Assembly (NCBI GenBank): GCA_014872815.1
Contig: WKFK01000008.1
Coordinates: forward strand, 1 to 52,533
Source of the DNA: Paracoccaceae bacterium
GTDB lineage: Bacteria > Pseudomonadota > Alphaproteobacteria > Rhodobacterales > Rhodobacteraceae
DNA: 52,533 nucleotides
Reading direction: 5' to 3'
Shown piece by piece: positions 1-8,320 of the stretch (positions are counted from its first letter, which is position 1; every line of letters begins with the position of its first letter). The translations under genes were made by a program, and so were the position numbers. Below the pieces are notes generated by a model, which searched no databases, had not been told where the DNA came from, and saw nothing but the letters and a program-made list of their open reading frames with translations.

Positions 1-472
1 CGAGCGTGGCGAAGATGCGATCCAGAACTACCGCAAAGGCGACATGGTTTCGGCCGTTGTCTCCGAAGTGGACGTTGAAAAAGAGCGTATCTCCCTGTCC
101 ATCAAAGCACTCGGCGGCGACAAGTTCGCGGACGCAGTGGGCGGCGTGAAGCGCGGCTCCATCGTGACCGTAGAAGTGACCGCAATCGAAGACGGTGGCA
201 TCGAAGTGGAATACGAAGGCATGAAGTCCTTCATCCGCCGCTCCGACCTATCCCGCGACCGTGCAGAGCAGCGCCCAGAGCGTTTCTCCACCGGCGACAA
301 GATCGACGTGCGCGTCACCAACATCGACAGCAAGACCCGTCGTCTGGGTCTGTCGATCAAGGCACGCGAGATCGCAGAAGAGAAAGAAGCCGTGGAACAG
401 TACGGTTCTTCCGACTCCGGTGCGTCCCTCGGCGATATCTTGGGCGCAGCGCTGAAGTCCGGCGACGAGTAA
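1..472 (+). CDS. rpsA: 30S ribosomal protein S1, C-terminal part (5' end outside window)
   Basis: The reading frame is open from base 2 and ends in TAA, giving the last 156 residues of a protein normally of about 560. It shows the end of one S1 (OB-fold) repeat, recognisable by a VDVEKERISLSIK-type strand, and a complete final repeat with VKRGSIVTVEVTAIEDG at its start and DSKTRRLGLSIKA at its end. The tail is short and acidic/serine-rich. S1 binds mRNA on the small ribosomal subunit and helps initiate translation on messages with weak ribosome binding sites. A strong intrinsic terminator follows 31 bases after the stop. The identity is secure; the start and the first repeats lie outside the window. 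Confidence 0.95.
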   Translation, partial: ERGEDAIQNYRKGDMVSAVVSEVDVEKERISLSIKALGGDKFADAVGGVKRGSIVTVEVTAIEDGGIEVEYEGMKSFIRRSDLSRDRAEQRPERFSTGDKIDVRVTNIDSKTRRLGLSIKAREIAEEKEAVEQYGSSDSGASLGDILGAALKSGDE

Positions 473-503
473 GATCACCCGATCTTTCGATTAAGAATTG
501 GAG

Positions 504-536
504 AACCCCGCCAGCGATGGCGGGGTTTTTCTTTTT
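504..536 (+). terminator. Rho-independent terminator of rpsA
   Basis: Perfect 9-bp stem AACCCCGCC (504-512) / GGCGGGGTT (519-527) with a 6-base loop, running into a T-rich tract on the plus strand. It separates rpsA from the converging minus-strand gene. Confidence 0.9.
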
Positions 537-539
537 GGC

Positions 540-1298
540 TTAGTAGAGTCGCTCGGCCTGTTGCGTCAGCGCCTTCATGGCAGCGCGGTAGGGCGCAGGG
601 CCAAAGCTGATGCGGGCTACACCGGTTGTCGCCAGTGGCGCCACGTCTGCGGTGACATCAAGGCACATGGCGTTCACAGGCAAGGAAACTTCCGAACAGA
701 TGATGCGGATCAGTTCCAGATCGGCCAAGCCGGGAATGAAGAAACCGCTGGCGCCTGCTTCGGCATAAGCTTTGCCGCGGGTGATGGCGGCGTCGACGTG
801 TTGGCCGTGATCTTCTGGTTTGGATTGCAAAAACAGATCGGTACGGGCGTTGATGAAGAGCGGCACATCGTGCGCGTCGGCCTCAGCGCGAATGGCGGCG
901 ATGCGCGTGGATTGCGTCTCGATGTCATGCAGGCCGCTGCCTTGCACCATGCGGTCCTCAAAGTTGATGCCAATAACACCTGCGGCCAATACACCCGCGA
1001 TGTTTCTGCGCAGTGCGTCTGGCTCAACTGCATAGCCACCTTCAAAATCGAGCGAGACCGGCACGTCACAAGTTGCGGTGATGCGGGTGGCGATGTTCAG
1101 GAGAGTGTCCAGCGGCAGGGCTTCGCCGTCCGCATAGCCTTGGGCTGCGGCTACGGACCAACTGCCGGTTGCGAGCGCAGGGGCACCGCCTTTGGCTATG
1201 GCTGCGCCACTGCCCGCGTCCCAGCAGTTGTAAAGCACAAGGGGCGTGCCGGGTTGGTGCAGCGCGGCAAAGGCACGGGCGCGGTCAGCTTGGGTCAT
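540..1298 (-). CDS. Isocitrate lyase/PEP mutase family protein
   Basis: This 252-residue protein belongs to the PEP mutase/isocitrate lyase superfamily of TIM-barrel enzymes that make or break C-C or C-P bonds next to a carboxylate, using Mg2+. Visible family marks are the metal/substrate loop SLDFEGGYA, INFED, and INARTD. It lacks the KKCGH loop of true isocitrate lyase, and its length fits the small lyase-like branch. The substrate cannot be told from sequence. The start chosen is the ATG at 1298 (MTQADRARAF), preceded by an AAAGGAC site; the frame stays open further upstream but only in the shadow of ada. It overlaps the end of ada by 14 bases on the same strand, so the two are probably co-transcribed and translationally coupled. 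Confidence 0.85.
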   Translation of the reverse strand: MTQADRARAFAALHQPGTPLVLYNCWDAGSGAAIAKGGAPALATGSWSVAAAQGYADGEALPLDTLLNIATRITATCDVPVSLDFEGGYAVEPDALRRNIAGVLAAGVIGINFEDRMVQGSGLHDIETQSTRIAAIRAEADAHDVPLFINARTDLFLQSKPEDHGQHVDAAITRGKAYAEAGASGFFIPGLADLELIRIICSEVSLPVNAMCLDVTADVAPLATTGVARISFGPAPYRAAMKALTQQAERLY

Positions 1299-2358
1299 GG
1301 ACAGGTCCTTTTTGGTATTGGCGTTCGATTTCGATGAGCTTCTGTTTTCGCCAGAGACCGCCGCCGTAGCCGGTGAGCGCACCGTCTGCGCCAAGCACGC
1401 GGTGGCAGGGCACCAGCAAGGCAATCTGGTTGGCGCCATTCGCGCGGGCCACAGCGCGGGTGGCCGAGGGGCGGCCAATGGTTCTGGCAAGTTCAGAGTA
1501 GGTGCGGGTTTCCCCGGCCGGGATGTCGCAGAGTGCGTGCCAGACTTCTTTGGTGAAGGCCGAACCGTGGAAAGCCAGGGGTGTGTTAAAGCTTGCGTTT
1601 TGACCTGCGAAGAAGGCGGTCAGTTCCGCCTCGACCTGATCGGTGGGGCTATAGCGGCCGAGACCTAGGTCGCCTTTGGCAAATTCACGCAGGCGGGCCA
1701 ACTCGCGTGGTAGGGCTTTGCGTTCGACAAACTCCAGCAAATGCAGATGCGAGGCGCTGGAGACGGCGATCAAGTCACCCAAGGGGGAGGAGATCCAATC
1801 CGCGCGCAAAAGCCCGCCTTTGCGAAGATCCGCTGGGGCACAGCCCAACAGACGGGCAAAAGCTGATCGGAAAGCAGAGGGGCTGTCAAAACTGGCACTC
1901 ATCTGCGCGTCGATGACTTTGTCGCCTTGGCTGAGCACTTCGAAGCCCTCACGCAGGCGGCGTTGGCGGGCCATTTCGAGGAAGGTCATGCCAAACTGGC
2001 GTTTGAACGACCGGCGCACGGTCGAGAGGTCAAAGCCCATTTGGGCGATGTGGCGTTCCGACCAGCGGATGTCCGGGTGCTCGTCCAGCGCGGCCAGAAG
2101 TGCGGCGATGGCGGGGTCGGCTTCGGCGGCGGGGGACATGGGATGGCAGCGCTTGCAGGCGCGGTAGCCGGCTTCGATGCATTCGCCGATGGAGGCGAAG
2201 AAGGTGCAGTTTTCCGACTTGGGTTTACGGGCGGGGCAGGTCAGGCGGCAGAACACACCAGTGGACGACACGCAGACATAGGCGCGTCCGTCATAGGCTG
2301 GGTCCCGTGCGAGCAGGGCTATGTAGAGTGCGTCGTGGTTGGGCAAATCAAACATCAT
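1285..2358 (-). CDS. ada: Ada: methylphosphotriester/O6-methylguanine-DNA methyltransferase and transcriptional activator
   Basis: At 357 residues it matches E. coli Ada (354). The N-terminal zinc/methyl-acceptor module carries C37, C41, C68 and C71 (VFCRLTCPARK...RACKRC). An AraC-type helix-turn-helix follows at about residues 95-180 (STVRRSFKRQFGMTFLEMAR). The C-terminal alkyltransferase has the PCHRV active site with C318 as the suicidal methyl acceptor. In the family, methylation of the N-terminal cysteine by phosphotriesters turns Ada into an activator of its own operon. The partner gene here is the overlapping PEP-mutase-like gene rather than alkB. An alternative start one codon later (MFDLP) is equally possible. 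Confidence 0.95.
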   Translation of the reverse strand: MMFDLPNHDALYIALLARDPAYDGRAYVCVSSTGVFCRLTCPARKPKSENCTFFASIGECIEAGYRACKRCHPMSPAAEADPAIAALLAALDEHPDIRWSERHIAQMGFDLSTVRRSFKRQFGMTFLEMARQRRLREGFEVLSQGDKVIDAQMSASFDSPSAFRSAFARLLGCAPADLRKGGLLRADWISSPLGDLIAVSSASHLHLLEFVERKALPRELARLREFAKGDLGLGRYSPTDQVEAELTAFFAGQNASFNTPLAFHGSAFTKEVWHALCDIPAGETRTYSELARTIGRPSATRAVARANGANQIALLVPCHRVLGADGALTGYGGGLWRKQKLIEIERQYQKGPVHDPS

Positions 2359-2423
2359 AACGGCACCCTAGCAGCGACAAACAGCGCTGCAGCCGAAAAT
2401 CGGGCGTGTATTTCAGAAAGCAC

Positions 2424-2452
2424 AAAAAAGGCCGGGCAAATGCCCGGCCTTC
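2424..2452 (-). terminator. Rho-independent terminator of the peptide permease operon
   Basis: Stem AAGGCCGGGCA (2428-2438) / TGCCCGGCCTT (2441-2451) with a two-base centre. Read on the minus strand it is followed by a run of six T. It lies 20 bases past the stop of the last permease gene and also shields ada from readthrough. Confidence 0.9.
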
Positions 2453-2471
2453 GTTGTGTGGTCTTGTTGAC

Positions 2472-3383
2472 TTACCGACCGCGGATGCGGGGATCGAGCG
2501 CGTCGCGCAGACCGTCACCGAGGTAGTTCACCGACAGCACGGTCAGAGAGATCGCCAGACCGGGCCAGAATACGCGTTCCGGGTAGTCTTGCAGGTACTG
2601 CACCGCGTCATTCAGCAGACGGCCCCAGGTCGGGAAGTCTGGCGGGAAGCCAAGACCCAGGAAGGACAGCGCCGATTCGGTGATGATCGCGTTGGCGATG
2701 CCCAGGGTGGCCGACACCATGATGGGCGACAGCACGTTGGGCAGGATGTGCCGCGTGATCATGTTCTTGTTGGAGGTCCCGATGGAACGGGCAGCCAGCA
2801 CAAACTCACGCTCTTTCAGCGCCAGCACATCGCCGCGCACGATCCGCGCGGTGGGCATCCAGGAGGTGATGCCGATGGCGATCACGATCAGGATGAAGAT
2901 GCCGCGCTCTGGACCCACGGCCGCAGACAGCGGTTCGCGGAAGAGCATCATCATCACCAGCAGCAACGGCAGAATCGGCAGGGCCAGGAACAGGTCGGTC
3001 AGGCGCATCAGCGGGCCGTCGAGTTTCTTGAAGAACCCGGCGATGATGCCCACAAAACTGCCCAGACCCAGTGCCAATAGCATGGCGGTCAGGCCCACTG
3101 CGATGGAGGTCTGGCCCCCGGCCATCATCCGGGCCAGCAAGTCACGGCCCAATTGGTCTGTGCCAAACGGGTGTGCCAAGCTTGGACCCTGGTTGCGCGA
3201 GCGGATGTCGATGTAGGTGGCGTCATAGGGCCACAGCAGTGGACCTAGAAAAACCCCGAACACGATGATCAGGAAGATGATGCCCCCCAGAAGCGCGCCT
3301 TTGTGCGCTTTGAACTGGTGCCAAACATCGTACCACTGACTGCGTGGTGGGGCGGCTGGCTCGGTGTTGGTGGTATCAGTCAT
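2472..3383 (-). CDS. Peptide/nickel ABC transporter permease, DppC/OppC type
   Basis: A 303-residue inner-membrane permease of the BPD_transp_1 family. It has a cytoplasmic N-terminus, a first membrane helix at about residues 30-55 (GGIIFLIIVFGVFLGPLL), the DppC-type N-terminal region ending near HPFGTDQLGRDLLARM, and the EAA coupling loop (AARSIGTSNKNMITRHILPN) that contacts the ATPase. The C-terminus has LGDGLRDALDPRIRGR, typical of DppC. ATG at 3383 has a GAGGATC site; it overlaps the stop of the upstream permease gene by 8 bases, so translation is coupled. An in-frame start six codons upstream is less likely. It is the last gene of the operon. Confidence 0.92.
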   Translation of the reverse strand: MTDTTNTEPAAPPRSQWYDVWHQFKAHKGALLGGIIFLIIVFGVFLGPLLWPYDATYIDIRSRNQGPSLAHPFGTDQLGRDLLARMMAGGQTSIAVGLTAMLLALGLGSFVGIIAGFFKKLDGPLMRLTDLFLALPILPLLLVMMMLFREPLSAAVGPERGIFILIVIAIGITSWMPTARIVRGDVLALKEREFVLAARSIGTSNKNMITRHILPNVLSPIMVSATLGIANAIITESALSFLGLGFPPDFPTWGRLLNDAVQYLQDYPERVFWPGLAISLTVLSVNYLGDGLRDALDPRIRGR

Positions 3384-4383
3384 AGCGGATCCTCGGATCA
3401 AGAATGCCGTAGAGCACGTCTGCGATCAGGTTGAAGAAGACGATCAGGAAAGCGAACATAAAGGTCAGCGTCTGCACGGTTGGCAGGTCGTTGGCCTGAA
3501 TGGCTCCGATCAGCTGGGCGCCGATGCCGTTCACGGAGAAGACCTGCTCGGTGATGATCGCGCCGCCGAAGATGGCAGGCAGACCCAGAGCAATCACGGT
3601 CACAACTGGGATCATCGAGTTGCGCAGCACGTGCACCATCACAACCACACGCTCACTCAGGCCCTTAGCACGCGCGGTGCGTACATAGTCCTGGTTGAGG
3701 TTGTCCAGCATCGAGGCCCGCATGTAGCGGCTGATCTGGGCGGTGGTTTGCAGGGCAAGCACCATCACAGGCATGATCATCTGGCGCAGCTGATACACAA
3801 AGCTGTCCCAATCCACGACCTCATGGGTGGTGTCGTAGATGAAAGGGAACCAGCCGAGGTTCACCGAGAACAGAACAATGACCAGTGGGCCGGTGAAGAA
3901 CGGCGGAATGGAGTAGCCGATCATGGTGATGAAGGTACCGGCCTGATCGAAGATCGAATACTGCTTGTACGCAGAGTAGATGCCGATGGGCAGGGCGATC
4001 AGGATGCCGACGATGTAGGACATGCCCACAACCCACAGGGTTTGTGGCAGGCGTTCCACAACCACGTCCATCACAGGGCCGCGGTGCTGCCAGCTGATGA
4101 TGCGCAGCTTGCCTTCGGAGAAGGTGGTGCCAAACATGTGGTCAAACAGGACCTGGGGTTCTACCCAGAAGAACTGGACCAACCATTTGTAAAAGCGGAT
4201 GTAGCCGGGTTCGCCAAGGCCAAGGGCCAGGCGCATTTTTTCTTTGACCTCTGGCGGAACGGTCAAGGGGACTTGTGCCATCGGATCGCCCGGCGCGAGC
4301 TCGAGCAAAAGGAAGATGACAAGTGAGATAAAGAGCAACGTCGGGATCGCGAGGATCAGACGGCGTATGGTGAAGGTCAGCAT
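3376..4383 (-). CDS. Peptide/nickel ABC transporter permease, DppB/OppB type
   Basis: The 335-residue protein has the standard DppB layout: N-terminal helix (LILAIPTLLFISLVIFLLLE), a periplasmic loop starting LAPGDPMAQ, five further membrane helices, the EAA loop (ARAKGLSERVVVMVHVLRNS) and the C-terminal FNLIADVLYGILDPRIRYD signature. With the DppC-type protein it forms the membrane channel of the importer whose binding protein is encoded just upstream. The long insert near residues 65-95 (KWLVQFFWVEPQVLFDHMFG) is common in this branch of peptide permeases. A gap of 109 bases with two hairpins separates it from the binding-protein gene, which usually serves to give more binding protein than permease. 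Confidence 0.93.
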   Translation of the reverse strand: MLTFTIRRLILAIPTLLFISLVIFLLLELAPGDPMAQVPLTVPPEVKEKMRLALGLGEPGYIRFYKWLVQFFWVEPQVLFDHMFGTTFSEGKLRIISWQHRGPVMDVVVERLPQTLWVVGMSYIVGILIALPIGIYSAYKQYSIFDQAGTFITMIGYSIPPFFTGPLVIVLFSVNLGWFPFIYDTTHEVVDWDSFVYQLRQMIMPVMVLALQTTAQISRYMRASMLDNLNQDYVRTARAKGLSERVVVMVHVLRNSMIPVVTVIALGLPAIFGGAIITEQVFSVNGIGAQLIGAIQANDLPTVQTLTFMFAFLIVFFNLIADVLYGILDPRIRYD

Positions 4384-4415
4384 GGAGGCGCCTTTATGCG
4401 TCGTTTTTGTTGTTT

Positions 4416-4481
4416 AGCCCCGCGCAGCGACCTTACTGTGCGGGGCTCAATAGAGTTGGGGCGAGCTTTGAAGCTCGCCCC
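4416..4481 (-). promoter_or_regulatory. Two hairpins between the binding-protein and permease genes
   Basis: Two inverted repeats lie in the 109-base gap: AGCCCCGC (4416-4423) with GCGGGGCT (4440-4447), and GGGGCGAGCTT (4458-4468) with AAGCTCGCCCC (4471-4481). Neither has a T run on the minus strand, so they look like mRNA-stabilising or partial attenuation structures that would raise binding-protein mRNA over permease mRNA, rather than a full terminator. Confidence 0.6.
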
Positions 4482-4492
4482 GCATCGATGAA

Positions 4493-6193
4493 TTACTTCA
4501 CACGATGCCAGTCTGCAATATTCCACAGCTCGGAGTCCCAAACGTTCAGGACAACGCCGCCCAGAGTGTTGGAGTGTGCCGAGACGCGGCCACGGTGTAC
4601 CAGAGGCACGATGGTGTAGCTCTCGTTGGTCAGCATGTCGTTCATCTTCTTGGCGATCTCACCGCGCTTCTCGATGTCACCGGTACGGGCCAGTTCGTCG
4701 ATCAGAGCGTCATATGCTGGATCACAGAAGCGGTTGATGTTCTCACCCTGCCACTGGGATGATGGCTTTGGCTCGCCGCCACAACGGTACGCTGCGAGGT
4801 ACTGCTGAGGGTCGGTGCCGTTGAAGGTGTTCGCATACATTTCAACGTCTGCGTAGAACTTCTGGAAGGTGTCAGGGGAACCTGGGTCACCACCGAAGAA
4901 TACGGACGCGGACAGGTTGCGCAGTTCGGTTTCAACACCGATCTCGCTCCACCACTGTTTGATCAGCGCTTGGAAGTCCTGACGCACGGCGTTTGTGGAG
5001 GTCTGGTACAGGATGGACAGTTTCACGCCGTCTTTGGCGCGGATGCCGTCGCCGCCTTTGACCCAGCCAGCTTCATCCAGCAGCGCGTTTGCGCCTGCGA
5101 TGTCCTGTTTGAAGCAATCGGTGTTGGCAGAGGCGTAGTTTGCCGGCACAGGTACCAGGTCACAGGTCACTTTACCTGCTTTACCGTAACCGATTTCAAC
5201 CAGCAGTTCGCGGTCGATCGCCATGGACAGCGCTTTACGCACGTTGATGTCAGACAGGAATGGATGTGGGTGAGCAACAGTCGAACGCTCGCCTTCCGGA
5301 AGGTCGGAGGACGGGTTGGTCATGTTCATTTCCAGGCGCTCAACCAGCGGGCCGAAGCCTGCGATCGCTTTACCTTTGCCGCCTTCTTCCATCTTCGCGA
5401 TGACGTCTGGTGCCAGCTGCAGGTTCCATGCGTAGTCAAATTCGCCGGTTTCCAGAACCGCACGGCCTGCACCGGTTGCGTCTCCGCCACCTTTGAAGGT
5501 CACAGTTGCGAACGCTGGCTTGGAGGCGTCACGGTAGTTCGGGTTGGCTTCGTACTGGATCACGTCGTTGGTCTTGAACTCAGTCACAACGAATGGGCCG
5601 GTGCCGATTGGGCCAAAGTTCTCAGCAGTACACTCTGGTGCTTTTGCGCCGGTGCAGTTCTCGAACTGAGCTTTCTGGATGATCGGCGATTGACCGCCAA
5701 CAAATGGGCCATATGGGTTTGGCTTAGGCTGGTTGAAGGTCACTTTGACGGTTTTCTCGTCCAGTGCTTCGATGTTTTCAACGCCATCAAAGAATGCTGC
5801 CTGAGCACAGCCACCTTCTGGGTGCATGCAGTATTCGCCGGTGAAGACAACGTCGGCGGAGGTCACTGCGGTGCCATCAGACCAAACCATGCCGTCTGCG
5901 ATGGTCCAGGTGATGGAGGTCAGGTCCTCAGACACGCCGCCGTTTGCAACGGTTGGGATCTCTGCTGCCAGGTAAGGTACCATTTTGCCGGTTTCGTCGT
6001 AACGTGCCAGCGGCTCCAGGGTGAGGGAGGCGGATTCAACGTCCTTGGTACCGGAAGACAGGTACGGGTTCAGGATGGATGGCGCCTGCCAATAAATAAT
6101 GTTCACGTGGCCGTCCGAACCGCGCTCTGCCATGGCCGCTGGGGCCATCACAAATGCTGCTGCGGCGCCAAGCATCAAAGTCTTTGCTTTCAT
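4493..6193 (-). CDS. Peptide ABC transporter substrate-binding protein (SBP_bac_5 family)
   Basis: A 566-residue periplasmic solute-binding protein. Residues 1-22 form a signal peptide with AMA-E as the probable cleavage site. The family's core motifs are present: a domain starting with INIIYWQAPSILNPY-like sequence, SDGTAVTSADVVFTGEY, VRKALSMAIDRE near residue 355, and a C-terminal half with YRCGGEPKPSS and TNESYTIVPLVHRG. Such proteins deliver peptides or other small molecules to the DppBC-type permease encoded downstream. Several cysteines in the mature part could form disulphides. The substrate is unknown. The neighbouring deacylase gene on the opposite strand suggests an N-acylated or peptide-like ligand; that is an inference. 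Confidence 0.92.
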   Translation of the reverse strand: MKAKTLMLGAAAAFVMAPAAMAERGSDGHVNIIYWQAPSILNPYLSSGTKDVESASLTLEPLARYDETGKMVPYLAAEIPTVANGGVSEDLTSITWTIADGMVWSDGTAVTSADVVFTGEYCMHPEGGCAQAAFFDGVENIEALDEKTVKVTFNQPKPNPYGPFVGGQSPIIQKAQFENCTGAKAPECTAENFGPIGTGPFVVTEFKTNDVIQYEANPNYRDASKPAFATVTFKGGGDATGAGRAVLETGEFDYAWNLQLAPDVIAKMEEGGKGKAIAGFGPLVERLEMNMTNPSSDLPEGERSTVAHPHPFLSDINVRKALSMAIDRELLVEIGYGKAGKVTCDLVPVPANYASANTDCFKQDIAGANALLDEAGWVKGGDGIRAKDGVKLSILYQTSTNAVRQDFQALIKQWWSEIGVETELRNLSASVFFGGDPGSPDTFQKFYADVEMYANTFNGTDPQQYLAAYRCGGEPKPSSQWQGENINRFCDPAYDALIDELARTGDIEKRGEIAKKMNDMLTNESYTIVPLVHRGRVSAHSNTLGGVVLNVWDSELWNIADWHRVK

Positions 6194-6211
6194 GTCTCAC
6201 TCCATGTTGGT

Positions 6212-6228
6212 GCACGCATGCCGCGTGC
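6212..6228. repeat. Inverted repeat in binding-protein leader
   Basis: GCACGC (6212-6217) and GCGTGC (6223-6228), spacer 5, just upstream of the binding-protein start on the minus strand. It may be a small leader hairpin or an operator. Confidence 0.35.
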
Positions 6229-6275
6229 CTTGTGGGCGGATTGGCTCCACCCGGTTTTTGATGATCTGAAAAAGG

Positions 6276-6411
6276 CGCAAATGAACCCATTTGCGGTTTC
6301 ACAATGTGAAAAAGTCATACTCCCCTCAGACTGCGGGCATCACAGACCAGTGAGGGTAAAATTGCAAGGGGCCAAATTGAATAAATGTTCATTCAGGGCC
6401 TGAATCAGGCC
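6276..6411. promoter_or_regulatory. Divergent promoter region with three perfect palindromes
   Basis: The 302-base gap between the divergent binding-protein and ATPase genes contains CGCAAATG-AACC-CATTTGCG (6276-6295), TTTCACA-A-TGTGAAA (6297-6311) and GGCCTGA-A-TCAGGCC (6397-6411). The two 15-mers share a 7-1-7 design typical of dimeric repressor or activator sites. No regulator gene lies beside the transporter, so the binding protein is unknown. No convincing -35/-10 pair was assigned. Confidence 0.55.
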
Positions 6412-6495
6412 TGTCTTGGTTTGACCATTGCATTTTGGGGCGGTAGCTTCGCCGCGAGGGACAACAAAAAACAAAAGTTAAGGGGAGTCACCTTC

Positions 6496-8316
6496 ATGTT
6501 GGACAACGCCATTGCGTCGATTGAGAACCTGCGTGTCGAGTTCCAGACCAAAGATGGGCCTGTGGTGGGTGTGGAGGATGTCTCCTTCAAGGTGAACCCC
6601 GGCGAAACCGTTTGTATCGTTGGGGAATCTGGGTCGGGTAAGTCGGTGTCGTCACTTTCGCTGATGCGTCTTGTGGAGTTTGGCGGTGGCGACATCGCGG
6701 GCGGAAAGCTCCTGTTTGACCGCAAAGAAGCGGACGATGTGGATCTGTCCAAGGCCGATCAGGACCTGATGCGCACGATTCGCGGCAATGAGATCGGCAT
6801 GATCTTCCAAGAGCCGATGACCGCGCTGAACCCAGTGTTCACCGTAGGGCGTCAGTTGACCGAAGGACTGCGTTTGCACAAAAAACTGTCAAAAGCGGAT
6901 GCCGAAGCGCGCGCGCTCGAGCTTTTGCGTCAGGTGCGTATCCCTGAGCCGGAGCGCCGCCTGAAACAGTATCCACATGAACTGTCCGGCGGGATGCGCC
7001 AACGTGTTGTGATCGCGATGGCCATGGCCTGTGAGCCACGCCTACTGATCGCGGACGAACCAACCACCGCGCTCGACGTGACCATTCAGGCGGAAATTCT
7101 TGCCTTGATGGACCGTCTGAAGCGTGAAACTGGCACTGCCGTCATGTTTATCACCCACGATATGGCGGTTGTGGCCCAGATGGCTGACCGCGTTGTGGTG
7201 ATGTTCCGGGGCAATAAGGTGGAAGAGGGCACCGTCGAAGAAATCTTCGAAAACCCAACGCACGATTACACCAAGGCGCTGCTGGCGGCGGTGCCAAAGC
7301 TCGGAGAGATGCGCGGCACCGATGTGCCATCCCCGATGAAGCTGTTTGGCGACACCACCCATAATACCGACCCGATCCCGGGCACCGATGAAGTGATCCT
7401 TGAGGTGAAGAACCTCGTGACCCGCTTCCCGGTGAAAGGCGGTCTGATGCGCCGCACCGTGGCCAACGTGCATGCAGTTGAGGATGTGTCCTTCACCGTG
7501 AACAAGGGCCAGACCCTGTCGCTGGTGGGTGAATCCGGGTGTGGTAAGTCCACCGCTGGCCGGTCGCTTTTGCGTTTGGTAGAGCCAACCAGCGGTCATG
7601 TGACCTTTGACGGTCAGGACGTGATTGGTCTGAGTGCCAAGGAAATGCACTCTGCGCGTCAGCAGATGCAGATGATCTTCCAGGACCCGTTTGCCTCGCT
7701 GAACCCGCAGATGATGTTGCAGGATCAAGTGTCCGAGCCGATGCGCAATTATGGAACCCATTCCGGTGCCGAGCTGCAGAAACGTGTCGAAATGCTTTTT
7801 GACCGTGTGGAGCTGCCACGCAGCTTCATGCGCCGCTATCCGCATGAGATGTCCGGTGGTCAGCGTCAGCGGATCGCGATTGCTCGTGCTCTTGCCTTGA
7901 ACCCGAAGCTGATTGTGGCGGACGAGGCGGTGTCGGCATTGGACGTGTCGGTACAGGCGCAGGTGCTGAACCTGATGATGGAATTGCAGGCAGAGATGGG
8001 CATTTCTTATGTGTTCATCAGCCACGACATGGCGGTTGTCGAACGTGTGAGCCACCATGTGGGTGTGATGTATCTGGGTCGGATTGTGGAGATTGGTCCA
8101 CGTCGGGCGGTGTTTGAGAACCCGCAGCACCCTTACACACAGGCGCTCATGAAAGCGGTGCCTATTGCCGATCCGCGTCAGCGCAAGTCTGAGAAAGACC
8201 TGAACTTCAAGCCGATCCCGTCGCCGATCCACCCTGTGGGCTATGAGGCGGCACCGTCGGAGTACAAGGAAGTGGCACCAGGCCACAAGGTTCTGATCAC
8301 CGACAGCGGGTACTAA
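6496..8316 (+). CDS. Peptide ABC transporter ATPase, fused DppD-DppF type
   Basis: A single 606-residue chain carries two complete ABC ATPase domains. The first has Walker A GESGSGKS at residues 43-50, signature LSGGMRQRV and Walker [14 protein letters not shown]. The second has Walker [10 protein letters not shown] near residue 345, signature MSGGQRQRI and Walker [14 protein letters not shown]. Each is followed by an oligopeptide-transporter C-terminal motif, the second being [12 protein letters not shown]. It powers the divergent binding protein and permeases. The start is the ATG at 6496 with GGGGAG eight bases upstream; the frame runs open 37 codons further back, but that part is low in family character. 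In other bacteria the two ATPases are usually separate genes. Confidence 0.93.
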   Translation: MLDNAIASIENLRVEFQTKDGPVVGVEDVSFKVNPGETVCIVGESGSGKSVSSLSLMRLVEFGGGDIAGGKLLFDRKEADDVDLSKADQDLMRTIRGNEIGMIFQEPMTALNPVFTVGRQLTEGLRLHKKLSKADAEARALELLRQVRIPEPERRLKQYPHELSGGMRQRVVIAMAMACEPRLLIADEPTTALDVTIQAEILALMDRLKRETGTAVMFITHDMAVVAQMADRVVVMFRGNKVEEGTVEEIFENPTHDYTKALLAAVPKLGEMRGTDVPSPMKLFGDTTHNTDPIPGTDEVILEVKNLVTRFPVKGGLMRRTVANVHAVEDVSFTVNKGQTLSLVGESGCGKSTAGRSLLRLVEPTSGHVTFDGQDVIGLSAKEMHSARQQMQMIFQDPFASLNPQMMLQDQVSEPMRNYGTHSGAELQKRVEMLFDRVELPRSFMRRYPHEMSGGQRQRIAIARALALNPKLIVADEAVSALDVSVQAQVLNLMMELQAEMGISYVFISHDMAVVERVSHHVGVMYLGRIVEIGPRRAVFENPQHPYTQALMKAVPIADPRQRKSEKDLNFKPIPSPIHPVGYEAAPSEYKEVAPGHKVLITDSGY

Positions 8317-8320
8317 CCCG

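Noticed and set aside
4970..6403. Long plus-strand open frame (477 codons) over the peptide-binding-protein gene
   Set aside because: It is an antisense shadow of a clear SBP_bac_5 gene; it is rich in Cys, Trp and His runs and has no family motif.
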